From assembly GCA_947496535.1 (NCBI GenBank), contig CANMDE010000001.1:985740-1049739 (forward strand): DNA of 64,000 nt, given 5' to 3'. Source of the stretch: an uncultured Paracoccaceae bacterium. Lineage in GTDB: Bacteria > Pseudomonadota > Alphaproteobacteria > Rhodobacterales > Rhodobacteraceae. The position numbers and the translations under genes were made by a program. Under the pieces are notes generated by a model. The model was not told the origin of the DNA and did not search any database. It saw nothing but the letters and a program-made list of their open reading frames with translations. This document shows positions 10,100-19,802 of the stretch, in pieces. The first letter of the stretch is position 1. Each line of letters begins with the position of its first letter.

Positions 10100-10900
10100 T
10101 TGGATCAGGAAGCTGCCATTGCATTGATTGCGTCAAACTTGCGCGATGAAGCTGATATTCGTGCGCTGTTTCTGAGCGGCAGCCATGCCAATGGACAGGC
10201 TGACGATTATAGCGATATCGACTTTCTGATGGTCGCAACGCCCGGTGCGACCGACGCCATATCAACCATGTGGCGCGATGCGGTTGGCCACATTGATGAG
10301 ATTGTTCTTTGGCGGGACCGGATTGTACGCCCCGCGTTGATAAACGCTGTTTGTGCCGATTGGACGCGGGTGGATGTTGTGATCCTGAAGCCCGATCAGA
10401 TGGGAGCGCACACACGGGACGGTCTGAAACCGCTGTTTGATCATGATGATATCTACGGTGGCTTGAAAAGTGGCGTTGTCCAACAGCCACCAAACTCTGC
10501 GCAAATGGCATATCAGTTTGATGAGTTCATTCGCATTTTGGGCCTGCTCGATCTTGTGCTGGGACGCGAAGAATATCTGAATGGTGTTGCGGGTATTTTT
10601 CACCTTCGCAACTTGCTAGTGGACCTGCTGATAAACGAAACGGATGCGCCGCACAGAGGTGGTGCGTTGCATCTTAATCGGCTGATCACTGATCCGCAGA
10701 AAGAGATGCTCCACGACCTGCCGCCTCCGGTGCCGGAGCGGGACGCTTTGATTGCGACACATCTTGCTTATGCGGCCGCTTATCTGCCCCGTGCCCGTCG
10801 TTTGGCCGCTGAACGGGGTATCAACTGGCCCGACCGTTTTGAAGAAGTGACATGGGCAAAGCTGTCGGGTGCTTGGGGGATCGAACGGCCTTATTGTTGA
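10100..10900 (+). CDS. nucleotidyltransferase-domain protein (aminoglycoside/lincosamide NTase-like fold)
   Basis: FLSGSHANGQADDYSDIDFLMVA matches NTase GS...D.D motif; TTG start after GGAGG. Confidence 0.7.
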   Translation: MDQEAAIALIASNLRDEADIRALFLSGSHANGQADDYSDIDFLMVATPGATDAISTMWRDAVGHIDEIVLWRDRIVRPALINAVCADWTRVDVVILKPDQMGAHTRDGLKPLFDHDDIYGGLKSGVVQQPPNSAQMAYQFDEFIRILGLLDLVLGREEYLNGVAGIFHLRNLLVDLLINETDAPHRGGALHLNRLITDPQKEMLHDLPPPVPERDALIATHLAYAAAYLPRARRLAAERGINWPDRFEEVTWAKLSGAWGIERPYC

Positions 10901-11049
10901 ATGTCGCAGATGATTGAATCGATGACGCGGATTTTCTGTTTGGGACCGTCGCAGTCTTCTTTTTATCGCTTGAGGCAGATCAACTGAAAATGCGCTATTC
11001 CCAATAACAAGATGTTTGAGAAATTGGCGAAACAGCGGTTGAGAAGCGT

Positions 11050-12135
11050 ATGTTTTCACGTCGACCCCTTTTGGCGTCTGGACTATCCGTGGCTGCTCTG
11101 GGAGCTGCTGGCTACGGTTTGTGGCCGCGAATGAGCGATTACCGAGAGGAAGTCACTCGCCAAAGGCGCCTTCTGAACTCTGATCCAACTTTTGCGGAGT
11201 TGGTGCGCATGGCAACGCTGGCCGCCAATGGCCATAACACTCAGCCTTGGAAGTTCGGGTTGGAGGAGGCCAAGATTGCCATTCTTCCGGATTTCGAACG
11301 GCGCACAGAGGTAGTTGATCCCGACGACCACCACCTTTTTGTCAGTTTGGGATGTGCTGCTGAAAATCTCATGATTGCCGCAAGGGCCAGTGGTCGGGCA
11401 GCCAACCTCTCAATCGAAAGTGGACCGGAGACGAAACTCGAGATCGCCCTTGAGACAGGGCCGATGAACGAGACGCCACTATATCAGGCTATCCCTTTGC
11501 GCCAATCGACGCGCTCCGAATTTGACGGTCAGCCAATTTCTGCTCCCGAAATCACCTTGTTGGAAGCTGCCGCACGAGAGGAGGGTGTCTCGGTTTTGAT
11601 ATTTACCGAGGCTTCCGACCGAGAAGCGGTTCTCGAATTCGTGGTCGAAGGCAACAGCGCACAAATGGACGATCCTGCCTTTGTCGCTGAGTTGCGTCGT
11701 TGGATCAGGTTCACACCGGACCAAGCGCTGGCGACGCATGATGGGTTGTTTGCCGCGACTTCCGGGAACCCCGTCGTGCCCGCCTGGATAGCTGAACGAA
11801 TGTTTGGCGCATTCTTCCGGAAAGATGGTGAAAACGACAAATACCGTGACCATATCCGTTCATCTTCTGGGACGGTGGTCTTTGTCGGCGACAAGGAAGA
11901 CCCTGAGCACTGGATCAAGGTTGGGCGAAGTTTCCAGAGATTCGCTTTGCAGTCCACCGTACTCGGCATTCGCAACGCGCATATCAATCAACCCATCGAA
12001 GTCGGGGCTCTTAGGCTGGAGTTCGCACGATGGTTGGGAATGCCGGGGGTGCGCCCTGATTTGATTGTGCGGTTTGGTCGCGCGCCCGCTTTGCCGATGT
12101 CGCTACGGCGGTCAGTTAGCGATGTTATCATATAG
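11050..12135 (+). CDS. nitroreductase-family protein with twin-arginine/anchor-like N-terminus (Acg-like)
   Basis: MFSRRPLLASGLSVAALGAAGYG leader; LAANGHNTQPWKF nitroreductase FMN-binding motif. Confidence 0.75.
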   Translation: MFSRRPLLASGLSVAALGAAGYGLWPRMSDYREEVTRQRRLLNSDPTFAELVRMATLAANGHNTQPWKFGLEEAKIAILPDFERRTEVVDPDDHHLFVSLGCAAENLMIAARASGRAANLSIESGPETKLEIALETGPMNETPLYQAIPLRQSTRSEFDGQPISAPEITLLEAAAREEGVSVLIFTEASDREAVLEFVVEGNSAQMDDPAFVAELRRWIRFTPDQALATHDGLFAATSGNPVVPAWIAERMFGAFFRKDGENDKYRDHIRSSSGTVVFVGDKEDPEHWIKVGRSFQRFALQSTVLGIRNAHINQPIEVGALRLEFARWLGMPGVRPDLIVRFGRAPALPMSLRRSVSDVII

Positions 12136-12300
12136 ATAATTCACCCCACATAATGCCACCTTGACCCCACTCCAGACCTTTGCTGCGGTCCGCATGAAAT
12201 GCAGCTTCGCCACTTTTCGGGAATCTGGGTCTGTACCGTGACGTTAAGGTCAAAGTCATCTGACGTTCAACACTTATCCGAAAGACTGAAACCCGTGGTT

Positions 12301-12732
12301 TCAGCCCGCGTTTCCGGCAAGCGCATCCAGCCTTGGCCGCAAACCGGCCAGATCGTAGCCAACCGCCGCGGTCGCCTTGATGATGTCGTCGGTTGCCATT
12401 TCGCCCGCCTGACCAAGAGACCAGACAATTGACGAACGGGTGCCAGAGGCGCAATAGGCCAGAACCGGCCCTTTCGAGGTGTCGATAGCCGCCTTTTGAT
12501 CCGCCACCATTTGCATGTTCAGATCCTGATGGGTCACCGGGATGAAGGTAAATTCCAGTCCCGCCTTTTCGGCTGCATCGGCGATGGTCGTGGCGTGATG
12601 GCTGGGCGGAATTTCCGCATCGGGCCGGTTGCAGATGATCTTGGTGAAACCAGCAGCGGCGATTGCGGGCATATCCTCGACCGCGATTTGCGGTGAGACG
12701 GCGTAATTGGGTGTGATCTGTCGAATATCCAT
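12301..12732 (-). CDS. TIGR01244/DUF442-family sulfur transferase/phosphatase-like protein
   Basis: MDIRQITPNYAVSPQI...GFTKIICNRPD...GPVLAYCASGTRSSIVWSL with CxxGxRS active-site-like motif. Confidence 0.8.
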   Translation of the reverse strand: MDIRQITPNYAVSPQIAVEDMPAIAAAGFTKIICNRPDAEIPPSHHATTIADAAEKAGLEFTFIPVTHQDLNMQMVADQKAAIDTSKGPVLAYCASGTRSSIVWSLGQAGEMATDDIIKATAAVGYDLAGLRPRLDALAGNAG

Positions 12733-12776
12733 GTCGGTGTGTCTAAACCGCCAGCCAATCGGCGTCCAGACGCCAC

Positions 12777-12992
12777 CTAGGATAGAATAACACCGATGAT
12801 GACGGCCATAAGCCCAATGACCGAAACCAGAAGTGCGCCGAGATTGATAGGCAGAATGCGCGTGATCCGTTGGCGCAGTTGTTCGTCATCGAGGCCGGCA
12901 CGTTTGGCCTTTGAAACTGCCCAAATGCTATAGATGATCCCGACCAAACCGATCAGTGACAGCGCTGCACCGCCCCAAATCACGTAGTTCAT
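12777..12992 (-). CDS. small two-TM membrane protein of unknown function
   Basis: MNYVIWGGAALSLIGLVGIIYSIWAVSKAKRAGLDDEQLRQRITRILPINLGALLVSVIGLMAVIIGVILS; RBS AGGAG upstream. Confidence 0.7.
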   Translation of the reverse strand: MNYVIWGGAALSLIGLVGIIYSIWAVSKAKRAGLDDEQLRQRITRILPINLGALLVSVIGLMAVIIGVILS

Positions 12993-13100
12993 CTGCCACT
13001 CCTCCTTTGCCGCTGGCCTATCTTGCGAATGTGGGCTTCGCAAGGGTTGCGGCGCGGTTGGCCAAACGCTAGCTAGGAGTTCTATCGCAGGAGAGCCTTC

Positions 13101-13358
13101 ATGAACGATTCCGTCACTGACACGTCATCCACCGTCGCCGGGCAGGAATTGCGCCAGTTTGTTGAACGGTTTGAACGGCTTGAGGCGGAAAAGAAAGATA
13201 TTGCTGATGCCCAGAAAGAGGTGATGGCCGAGGCGAAAGGGCGCGGTTACGACACCAAGGTTCTGCGGAAGGTCATTGCCATCCGAAAGCGCGACGCCAA
13301 TGACCTGGCCGAGGAAGAGGCCGTTTTGGATATGTATAAGGCTGCTTTGGGTATGTAA
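13101..13358 (+). CDS. gapR: DUF2312 / GapR family DNA-binding protein
   Basis: 85 aa [69 protein letters not shown]. Confidence 0.9.
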   Translation: MNDSVTDTSSTVAGQELRQFVERFERLEAEKKDIADAQKEVMAEAKGRGYDTKVLRKVIAIRKRDANDLAEEEAVLDMYKAALGM

Positions 13359-13372
13359 TTGCCTTTATGGCA

Positions 13373-13462
13373 TTTCGACTTAAACCTGAACCACTGATCG
13401 CTGTCTTTCGCCTTCGGCTCAAAGGCGATTGGTGATGTTTGGTGGCTCAAACCAAAGTCGAA
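13373..13462. other. intergenic structured element with nested/competing inverted repeats
   Basis: Outer TTCGACTT 13374-13381 / AAGTCGAA 13455-13462; inner TCGCCTT 13408-13414 / AAGGCGA 13422-13428; alternative CACTGATCGC 13392-13401 / GCGATTGGTG 13425-13434. Confidence 0.45.
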
Positions 13463-13467
13463 CCGCT

Positions 13468-14349
13468 TTAGGTGAAGGGTAGCAATAGCTTAACACCCGA
13501 GATTGCGGCGATGCGTGCCAGATCGTCGTCGTAGGCTTGCGTGGCGTCCGCGATTTGATCGTTGGTCAGGCCCGATATTTCAATCACGTCCTCGACTTTG
13601 TCTGTTATGACATGTTGCTCCCAAACCTTCGCGATCACCTCGTGCCGCTCGGCATGGCTGGTTGGCGGGTTTTTGGATAGTTCCGCCTCAATCGCCTTGA
13701 TCCCGTCATTCCCGATCAGAGGGGCAAGCATGTCCAGACCGCCATCAACGGTGACGTCTGGCGCGATGTTGGACATGGCGCGGATCAGCTGTTCAAAGAG
13801 CAGCGGCGCGTCTTCGTTGCACCAGACGGTGATTGGCGTGTCGGGCGCGCCGGCCTTGATGCGACCGATGACCTTTGACCAGTGCAGATCCCGTAGGCTG
13901 AGCAGGCCGAGATGTTCCTGAATGGTCGCGGATTTCGATTTCCTGAAGGTTTCCTGCGCAAAGGTGGCGGGATTGCGGATGCCGATAAACAGCTCGATAT
14001 CATCGTCGGGGAAAAGCTGATGAAGGCCGTGGGTCTTTGATGTCGCCTGTTCGTAGAAAGTGGCATTTTCGAACACTCTGTTCGGGATGCAGATGAAGTT
14101 TTCGTTGCTGAGCAGGACACGATGGATGTCGCCGCTTTCCACGATCGCATCAAGCAGGATGTCTCTTGTATCTGCGTGGGGTGGTATGCCGCCCAGTCCC
14201 TGAATGGTTTCCCTGATCAGGCTGCGATAGCGTCCCGGGCCCGGTACCGCGATCCCGTGTTTGCGGAAGGTATCGCCATTTTTTAACAAGGATTTTAGCA
14301 GCCTGTCTTCATCTGTGCAGTTTGCGCCAATGTGAAAAGCAATCTGCAT
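13468..14349 (-). CDS. hypothetical protein, possibly sulfotransferase-like
   Basis: MQIAFHIGANCTDEDRLLKSLLKNGDTFRKHGIAVPGPGRYR...; intact ~290 aa ORF, family not firmly recognised. Confidence 0.6.
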   Translation of the reverse strand: MQIAFHIGANCTDEDRLLKSLLKNGDTFRKHGIAVPGPGRYRSLIRETIQGLGGIPPHADTRDILLDAIVESGDIHRVLLSNENFICIPNRVFENATFYEQATSKTHGLHQLFPDDDIELFIGIRNPATFAQETFRKSKSATIQEHLGLLSLRDLHWSKVIGRIKAGAPDTPITVWCNEDAPLLFEQLIRAMSNIAPDVTVDGGLDMLAPLIGNDGIKAIEAELSKNPPTSHAERHEVIAKVWEQHVITDKVEDVIEISGLTNDQIADATQAYDDDLARIAAISGVKLLLPFT

Positions 14350-14433
14350 TGTGACGTCTGCCCCTTGTTTTGGTTGCTTTATCATATGTGGATTTCTGGA
14401 CAGTTAAACCGCTTTCCGATAACCGGGTCCGAC

Positions 14434-16089
14434 ATGTCCGAGCAAACTAGTCAGATATTCCCGCCCCGGGCCAGCAAGTTACGATTTGACCCTTGGTCGG
14501 TTGGCGCTGCAGCCATCGCGGCCTTGGTGTTGTTGCCGATTTTGGCGGTTATCTGGTTTGCCCTGACCCCCACCGAAAATATCTGGCCCCATCTGATGCG
14601 CACAACGTTGCCGCGTTACCTGAGCAATACCGCGTTTCTGATGGTGCTTGTTGGGTTTTTTACTGCTGCCATCGGAACGGGCTCTGCTTGGTTGGTGGTG
14701 ATGTACCGATTTCCGGGGCGAGGCTGGTTGCAATGGGCGTTGCTGATGCCGCTGGCTGTGCCTGCCTATGTCGGGGCTTATGCTCTGGTGGATTTTCTGG
14801 AATATGCGGGGCCTGTGCAGACGAGCTTGCGTGAGGTGTTCGGTTGGCAGACTTCTCGGGATTACTGGTTCCCGAATATTCGCACCCGAGAGGCAGCGGT
14901 GGTTGTTCTGACTGCGGCCCTTTACCCCTATGTCTATATTCTGGCCCGCGCGGCCTTTCGTGAACAATCCGGCACGGCCTACGAGGTGGCACGAGCCTTA
15001 GGGGCTGGACCGTTTGCCCGGTTCTGGCGCGTTGGTCTTCCCTTGGCCCGTCCAGCTATTGCTGCCGGTGTCGCTGTTGTCATGATGGAGACCGTCAATG
15101 ACTTTGGTACCGTTGACTATTTTGCAGTGCAGACCCTGACCACAGGTATCTTTTCTGTCTGGCTGCAGGGCGGAAATCTGGGTGGAGCGGCCCAATTGGC
15201 GACTTGTGTGCTTGGGTTGATTGTCATTCTGGTCACCTTGGAGAAATTGGGGCGTCGCCGTAGCCGATTTTTCAATACAGGCCGCGGGGCGCGACCCGTG
15301 ACCCCGGTAGAGATGCAGGGCTGGGTGGCCTGGTTGAGCACGGCGCTATGTCTATTCCCCTTTCTGGTCGGCTTTGTTTTGCCGGTGGCGGTGCTGTTTC
15401 GTCACGCTTTCAACGCCGCCCAATGGGTTGATACCGGACTATGGCGCGCGATTTTTCATACCATAACTGTTGGCGGCGTTGCCGCAGCACTGACCGTCGC
15501 AGCAGGCGTGTTCATGGTTTACGGTGTGCGGTTGTCGCGAAAAAAACTGCCTCGGCTTTTGATGCCGGTCACGGCCATCGGTTATGCCGCGCCCGGCGCC
15601 GTGCTGGGCCTAGGTATTCTTGTGCCCTTGGCTGCGTTGGATAATCAGGTGGCCGACCTCGTTGTGTGGTTTGGTGGGGCTGATCCGGGGCTGATCATGA
15701 CGGGAAGCGCTGGCGCTTTGACGCTGGCTTATGTGGTGCGTTTCTTTGCCATTGGGCAGGGCGCAGCGGATGCGGCTTTGGGGCGGGTGTCGCCAAGTTT
15801 GCCGATGGCCGCGCGTTCATTGGGTCGCAGTTCTGGCGGGACACTTTGGGCGGTTCATATGCCGCTGGTCCGCGCTTCGCTTGGATCTGCATTGCTTTTG
15901 GTCTTTGTGGATTGCGTGAAGGAGCTGCCGGCGACATTGCTTTTGCGTCCGTTCAGCTATGAAACGCTCGCGACGCGCGTTCACGCAAAAGCATCCTTGG
16001 AAAATATCACCGACGCGGCCCCGGCAGCGCTGATGATCACGCTTGTCGGGCTTTGTGCGGTAGCACTGTTGGCGAGAGCCAATCGGTAA
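14434..16089 (+). CDS. Fe3+-type ABC transporter permease (FbpB/SfuB-like, duplicated permease)
   Basis: Two binding-protein-dependent permease halves, ALGAGPFARFWRVGLPLARPAI and SLGRSSGGTLWAVHMPLVRASLG. Confidence 0.85.
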   Translation: MSEQTSQIFPPRASKLRFDPWSVGAAAIAALVLLPILAVIWFALTPTENIWPHLMRTTLPRYLSNTAFLMVLVGFFTAAIGTGSAWLVVMYRFPGRGWLQWALLMPLAVPAYVGAYALVDFLEYAGPVQTSLREVFGWQTSRDYWFPNIRTREAAVVVLTAALYPYVYILARAAFREQSGTAYEVARALGAGPFARFWRVGLPLARPAIAAGVAVVMMETVNDFGTVDYFAVQTLTTGIFSVWLQGGNLGGAAQLATCVLGLIVILVTLEKLGRRRSRFFNTGRGARPVTPVEMQGWVAWLSTALCLFPFLVGFVLPVAVLFRHAFNAAQWVDTGLWRAIFHTITVGGVAAALTVAAGVFMVYGVRLSRKKLPRLLMPVTAIGYAAPGAVLGLGILVPLAALDNQVADLVVWFGGADPGLIMTGSAGALTLAYVVRFFAIGQGAADAALGRVSPSLPMAARSLGRSSGGTLWAVHMPLVRASLGSALLLVFVDCVKELPATLLLRPFSYETLATRVHAKASLENITDAAPAALMITLVGLCAVALLARANR

Positions 16090-16187
16090 AAGGTCAAGAC
16101 GCGATTAGTTTCGTTCCTTGGTACTGGCCTCTTGCTGCCGGATCGGGATAGCTTGTTCCGGAAGCTGGACGGCGGGAGAATACATTC

Positions 16188-17627
16188 ATGTATATTGGTC
16201 TTGATTTGGGCACCTCTGGGGTGAAGGGGGTGCTGATTGGTTCGGATCAAGTGGTTTTGGCCGACGCTATTTCCCCGCTGACCGTCGAACGGCCCGCTCC
16301 GGGTTGGTCGGAGCAAGATCCAGAGGCTTGGTTGAACGCGGCACAGCAGGTCATGCGCGCGCTGGCGGTAAAGCAGGATCTGAGTTCGGTCAAAGCGATC
16401 GGTCTGTCGGGGCAGATGCACGGTGCTACATTGCTTGATGCAGCGGATCAGGTCCTGCGTCCGTGCATTTTGTGGAATGACACCCGCGCTGCTGATGAGG
16501 CGGCCGAGATGGACGCTGATCCGCAGTTTCGCGCGATAACGGGGAACATTGTTTTTCCGGGCTTCACGGCCCCAAAACTGCTTTGGGTGGCGCGTCACGA
16601 ACCCGATATTTTTGATCGAGTCAAACGGGTGCTGTTACCCAAGGATTATCTGCGCCTGTGGCTCACCGGTGAGGCCGTTAGTGAAATGTCGGACTCAGCG
16701 GGGACAAGTTGGCTGGATGTTGCACGCCGGGACTGGTCGGATGATTTGCTTGCTGCGACGGGTCTTGGTCGCGATCACATGCCGAGATTGGTTGAAGGGT
16801 CACAGGTTTCAGGTGAACTGCGATCGGAGTTGGCCCGGGACTGGGGCCTGCCTGAGGGGGTGGTAGTTGCGGGCGGGGGCGGGGATAACGCGGCCAGTGC
16901 TGTGGGCGTGGGTGTCGTCCAGCCGGGGGATGCTTTTGTGTCGCTTGGAACATCTGGCGTCTTGTTCGCCGCAACCGAAGCCTACAGCCCTGATCCGGCG
17001 ACGGCGGTTCATACTTTTTGCCATGCGCTACCGCAAACCTGGCATCAGATGGGTGTTATCTTATCCGCTACCGATGCGATGAACTGGTTTGCAGATACAG
17101 TAGGCAAATCCGCCGCTGAACTCACCGGAGAGTTGGGCGATCTTCAACTGCCCGGCAGTACGATTTTTCTGCCTTATCTGGGTGGTGAACGGACGCCACA
17201 TAATGACGCCGATATCAGGGGCGCTTTTCTGAATTTAGGTCATGAGGCTGATACATCTGCGTTGACGCGGGCTGTGTTGGAGGGTGTTACCCACGCGATC
17301 CGCGATTGCTATGATGCGTTGCGATCAACGGGGACACGGATTGAACGCTTGACCGCAGTAGGCGGCGGCTCCCGATCAGATTACTGGCTACGCGCGATTG
17401 CGACCTCGCTGGAGATACCGGTTGATGTGCCGGTTGCGGGTGATTTTGGCGGTGCTTTTGGTGCCGCCCGGCTTGCCATGATGGCCCATACCGGGGCTGG
17501 GGTCGAAATGGCGACACCTCCTCGGATGGCCCGCAGGGTCGAGCCGGAACCCGGCTTAATTGCGCCTTTTGCCGAGGCCCATGAGCGTTATCAGGCGGCT
17601 TATAAATGCTTGAAGCAATTGAATTGA
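16188..17627 (+). CDS. xylB: xylulokinase
   Basis: MYIGLDLGTSGVKGVLI...IGLSGQMHGATLLD...ILWNDTRAADEAAEM; FGGY kinase motifs. Confidence 0.92.
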   Translation: MYIGLDLGTSGVKGVLIGSDQVVLADAISPLTVERPAPGWSEQDPEAWLNAAQQVMRALAVKQDLSSVKAIGLSGQMHGATLLDAADQVLRPCILWNDTRAADEAAEMDADPQFRAITGNIVFPGFTAPKLLWVARHEPDIFDRVKRVLLPKDYLRLWLTGEAVSEMSDSAGTSWLDVARRDWSDDLLAATGLGRDHMPRLVEGSQVSGELRSELARDWGLPEGVVVAGGGGDNAASAVGVGVVQPGDAFVSLGTSGVLFAATEAYSPDPATAVHTFCHALPQTWHQMGVILSATDAMNWFADTVGKSAAELTGELGDLQLPGSTIFLPYLGGERTPHNDADIRGAFLNLGHEADTSALTRAVLEGVTHAIRDCYDALRSTGTRIERLTAVGGGSRSDYWLRAIATSLEIPVDVPVAGDFGGAFGAARLAMMAHTGAGVEMATPPRMARRVEPEPGLIAPFAEAHERYQAAYKCLKQLN

Positions 17628-17640
17628 GTACAGAACACCC

Positions 17641-18606
17641 GTGATTGCCCCCGTTCTGAAAGCGCTGCGCCGCAAACATCTTGATGTGTCATTGCGAACG
17701 CGCTCGGGCTACCGCGTCCGGATCGTCGAACGGCCCGGCCTCTGGATGACAAAGGATGAGCTTGCACGGTTGCGCGCAGACCTGCGCCAGATTGCCTCGC
17801 GTACTTTGGATGCGGGGCAACTGACTTACGGGGTGTTGTCGGATGATGTGTCACGTTTGAATGAGACGATCATTACGCTGGTCTGTCGCGACGATGGGAC
17901 ACCAATTGCGTTCAATGCGCTTGCAATCATGACGTTGGAAGCCAAACCCCAGCCCGCAGAGGTTTTGCATCTGGGTTTGGTGATGGTTGATCCGGACGAA
18001 AGGTCAAAGAACCTTTCGTGGATATTGTACGGGCTGACCTGTTTTCTGATCCTCTTTCGCAGGCAATTCCGTCCCATTTGGATTTCCAATGTGACGCAAG
18101 TTCCGGCCGTGGTGGGGATGGTATCAGAGTTGTTTTCGGATGTGTGGCCTGGACCCAGCCAAAATCGCCGCAGTCTAGATCATTTGATGTTGGCCCGCCG
18201 TATTATGGCGGATCAACGTGAGGTCTTTGGCGTAGGCGATGACGCGGTTTTTGACGAAAATCGATTTGTTATCCAAGACGCCTATACCGGCGGCTCGGAC
18301 GATTTGAAGAAGACCTGGGATGCCGCACCAAAGCATCGCAAAGAACAGTTCAATGCCTATTGCGCTGAAACGCTCAACTATGAGCGCGGTGATGATGTGA
18401 TCCAGCTGGGTCGCATGGATTTGGCCGCGATGCGCGGTTATCTTATGCGTGAAGTCCCGCGTTCCGCTGTTTTAGGGTTGCTTCTGGCTGGTGGGCTTGT
18501 GGCATTGCGGCGGCTGGTTCTGCCGGTGCTTTACTGGGCTGACAGTGGGCAACAGTGGTCGACCCTAAGGCCCGCGACCAACCGCGAGAAGCGGGTAGAC
18601 ACATGA
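17641..18606 (+). CDS. hypothetical protein
   Basis: 321 aa, GTG start, 13 bp after xylB stop, overlaps next ORF by 4 bp; family not recognised. Confidence 0.65.
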   Translation: MIAPVLKALRRKHLDVSLRTRSGYRVRIVERPGLWMTKDELARLRADLRQIASRTLDAGQLTYGVLSDDVSRLNETIITLVCRDDGTPIAFNALAIMTLEAKPQPAEVLHLGLVMVDPDERSKNLSWILYGLTCFLILFRRQFRPIWISNVTQVPAVVGMVSELFSDVWPGPSQNRRSLDHLMLARRIMADQREVFGVGDDAVFDENRFVIQDAYTGGSDDLKKTWDAAPKHRKEQFNAYCAETLNYERGDDVIQLGRMDLAAMRGYLMREVPRSAVLGLLLAGGLVALRRLVLPVLYWADSGQQWSTLRPATNREKRVDT

Positions 18607-19802
18607 TCGCGGCGGCGAATATTTTGATGGTCCTTTTCCTGTCATGCGCCGCTCTGATCGGCTTGGGGCTTTTGCATGCGGTCCTGACGCGGCAGGACCG
18701 GTGGAACCCGATCAACAGGCGTTTCATCTTTGGTGTTCGGCTGACGATGTTACTCTTTGCCGGGCGTGCCCTGGCGATTGTTACGGGTATGGAAGAGTTC
18801 CGGTTCTTTGTTCTTCTCGCGGCTGGGCTGATCCCGTTGGCTGTCTTTTTGCTTACCGAGGGGCTGTTGCGGCGTCATGCACCCGCGTGGATGAAAGGCG
18901 TGATGGCGGGCGGCGCGACCCTTTTTGGCATTACTGCATTCTGGTGGTCGGACAGTATTGATCCCTACCGCCTGATCGGTCTTTTGGCGTTTCAGGTGAT
19001 CGGTTTCGTCTTGTCGGGCTGGTTGGTGCTTTTCAGGGACCGGGCATCGCTCTCACAGGCCGAAAATCGCATGGTGGGGCGGCTGGGTGTGTCACTGCTG
19101 TTTTTCATCCCGGTTTCCCTCGCAGATTTTCTAATTCTTTATTTTGACCTGCCTTTGCAGTTTTCCGCACTGGCTGTTTTGTTTTTATGCTGGTTGGCCG
19201 TTGGTCTTGCCCGTTCGTCTGATGGACACAGAGCGACATTGCTCAACTTTGCAATTATGACTGGTGCCGCCATCGCCGTGGGCCTGTTTTTGGGCATATT
19301 GGGCGGGCTTGGACGTGATGGGACGTTGATGGCCATTGCGGCGATCATGGCCACCGTTTTTCTTATCGTTATCTATGCGGATGCCCGTTCTTTACGGGTC
19401 GAGCAGAATAGCATCGGGCTTTTGCGACATTTGGCAAAGGCAGACACCACGGATCCAATGGTGTTTCTACGTGATCTGCGGGCGCATCCGCTTGTGGATG
19501 GCGCGGTGATGGTGGACGGCGCGGCTTTGGCTGATTTTGATCAAGCTGTTCTAGCGCATATATTTAACGCAGCACCCGTCTTGCGTGCTGCTGAACCACC
19601 CGTGCTGAATGCGGCTGCAGAAGACCATATCAAACACTTGTTTGATCGCTATGCTGCGACGCATATTATTCTAGTGGATGATGCGCCGTTTGTCTTGATC
19701 GCGTTGGCTATTCCTTCGTTGGGGCTATCGCCGCAGGTGGAACTAGAGCTAGACGTCGTGCAACGTATGGCCGCATTGATGGCCAAGACAAAGGAGGCGT
19801 AA
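18603..19802 (+). CDS. hypothetical multi-TM membrane protein
   Basis: MIAAANILMVLFLSCAALIGLGLLHAVL..., several TM segments and soluble C-terminus; overlaps both neighbours. Confidence 0.7.
   Translation: MIAAANILMVLFLSCAALIGLGLLHAVLTRQDRWNPINRRFIFGVRLTMLLFAGRALAIVTGMEEFRFFVLLAAGLIPLAVFLLTEGLLRRHAPAWMKGVMAGGATLFGITAFWWSDSIDPYRLIGLLAFQVIGFVLSGWLVLFRDRASLSQAENRMVGRLGVSLLFFIPVSLADFLILYFDLPLQFSALAVLFLCWLAVGLARSSDGHRATLLNFAIMTGAAIAVGLFLGILGGLGRDGTLMAIAAIMATVFLIVIYADARSLRVEQNSIGLLRHLAKADTTDPMVFLRDLRAHPLVDGAVMVDGAALADFDQAVLAHIFNAAPVLRAAEPPVLNAAAEDHIKHLFDRYAATHIILVDDAPFVLIALAIPSLGLSPQVELELDVVQRMAALMAKTKEA

Noticed and set aside
14434-16089. Complete iron ABC operon
   Set aside because: Only the permease is present; flanking genes are an unknown protein and xylB, so no local SBP or ATPase can be claimed.
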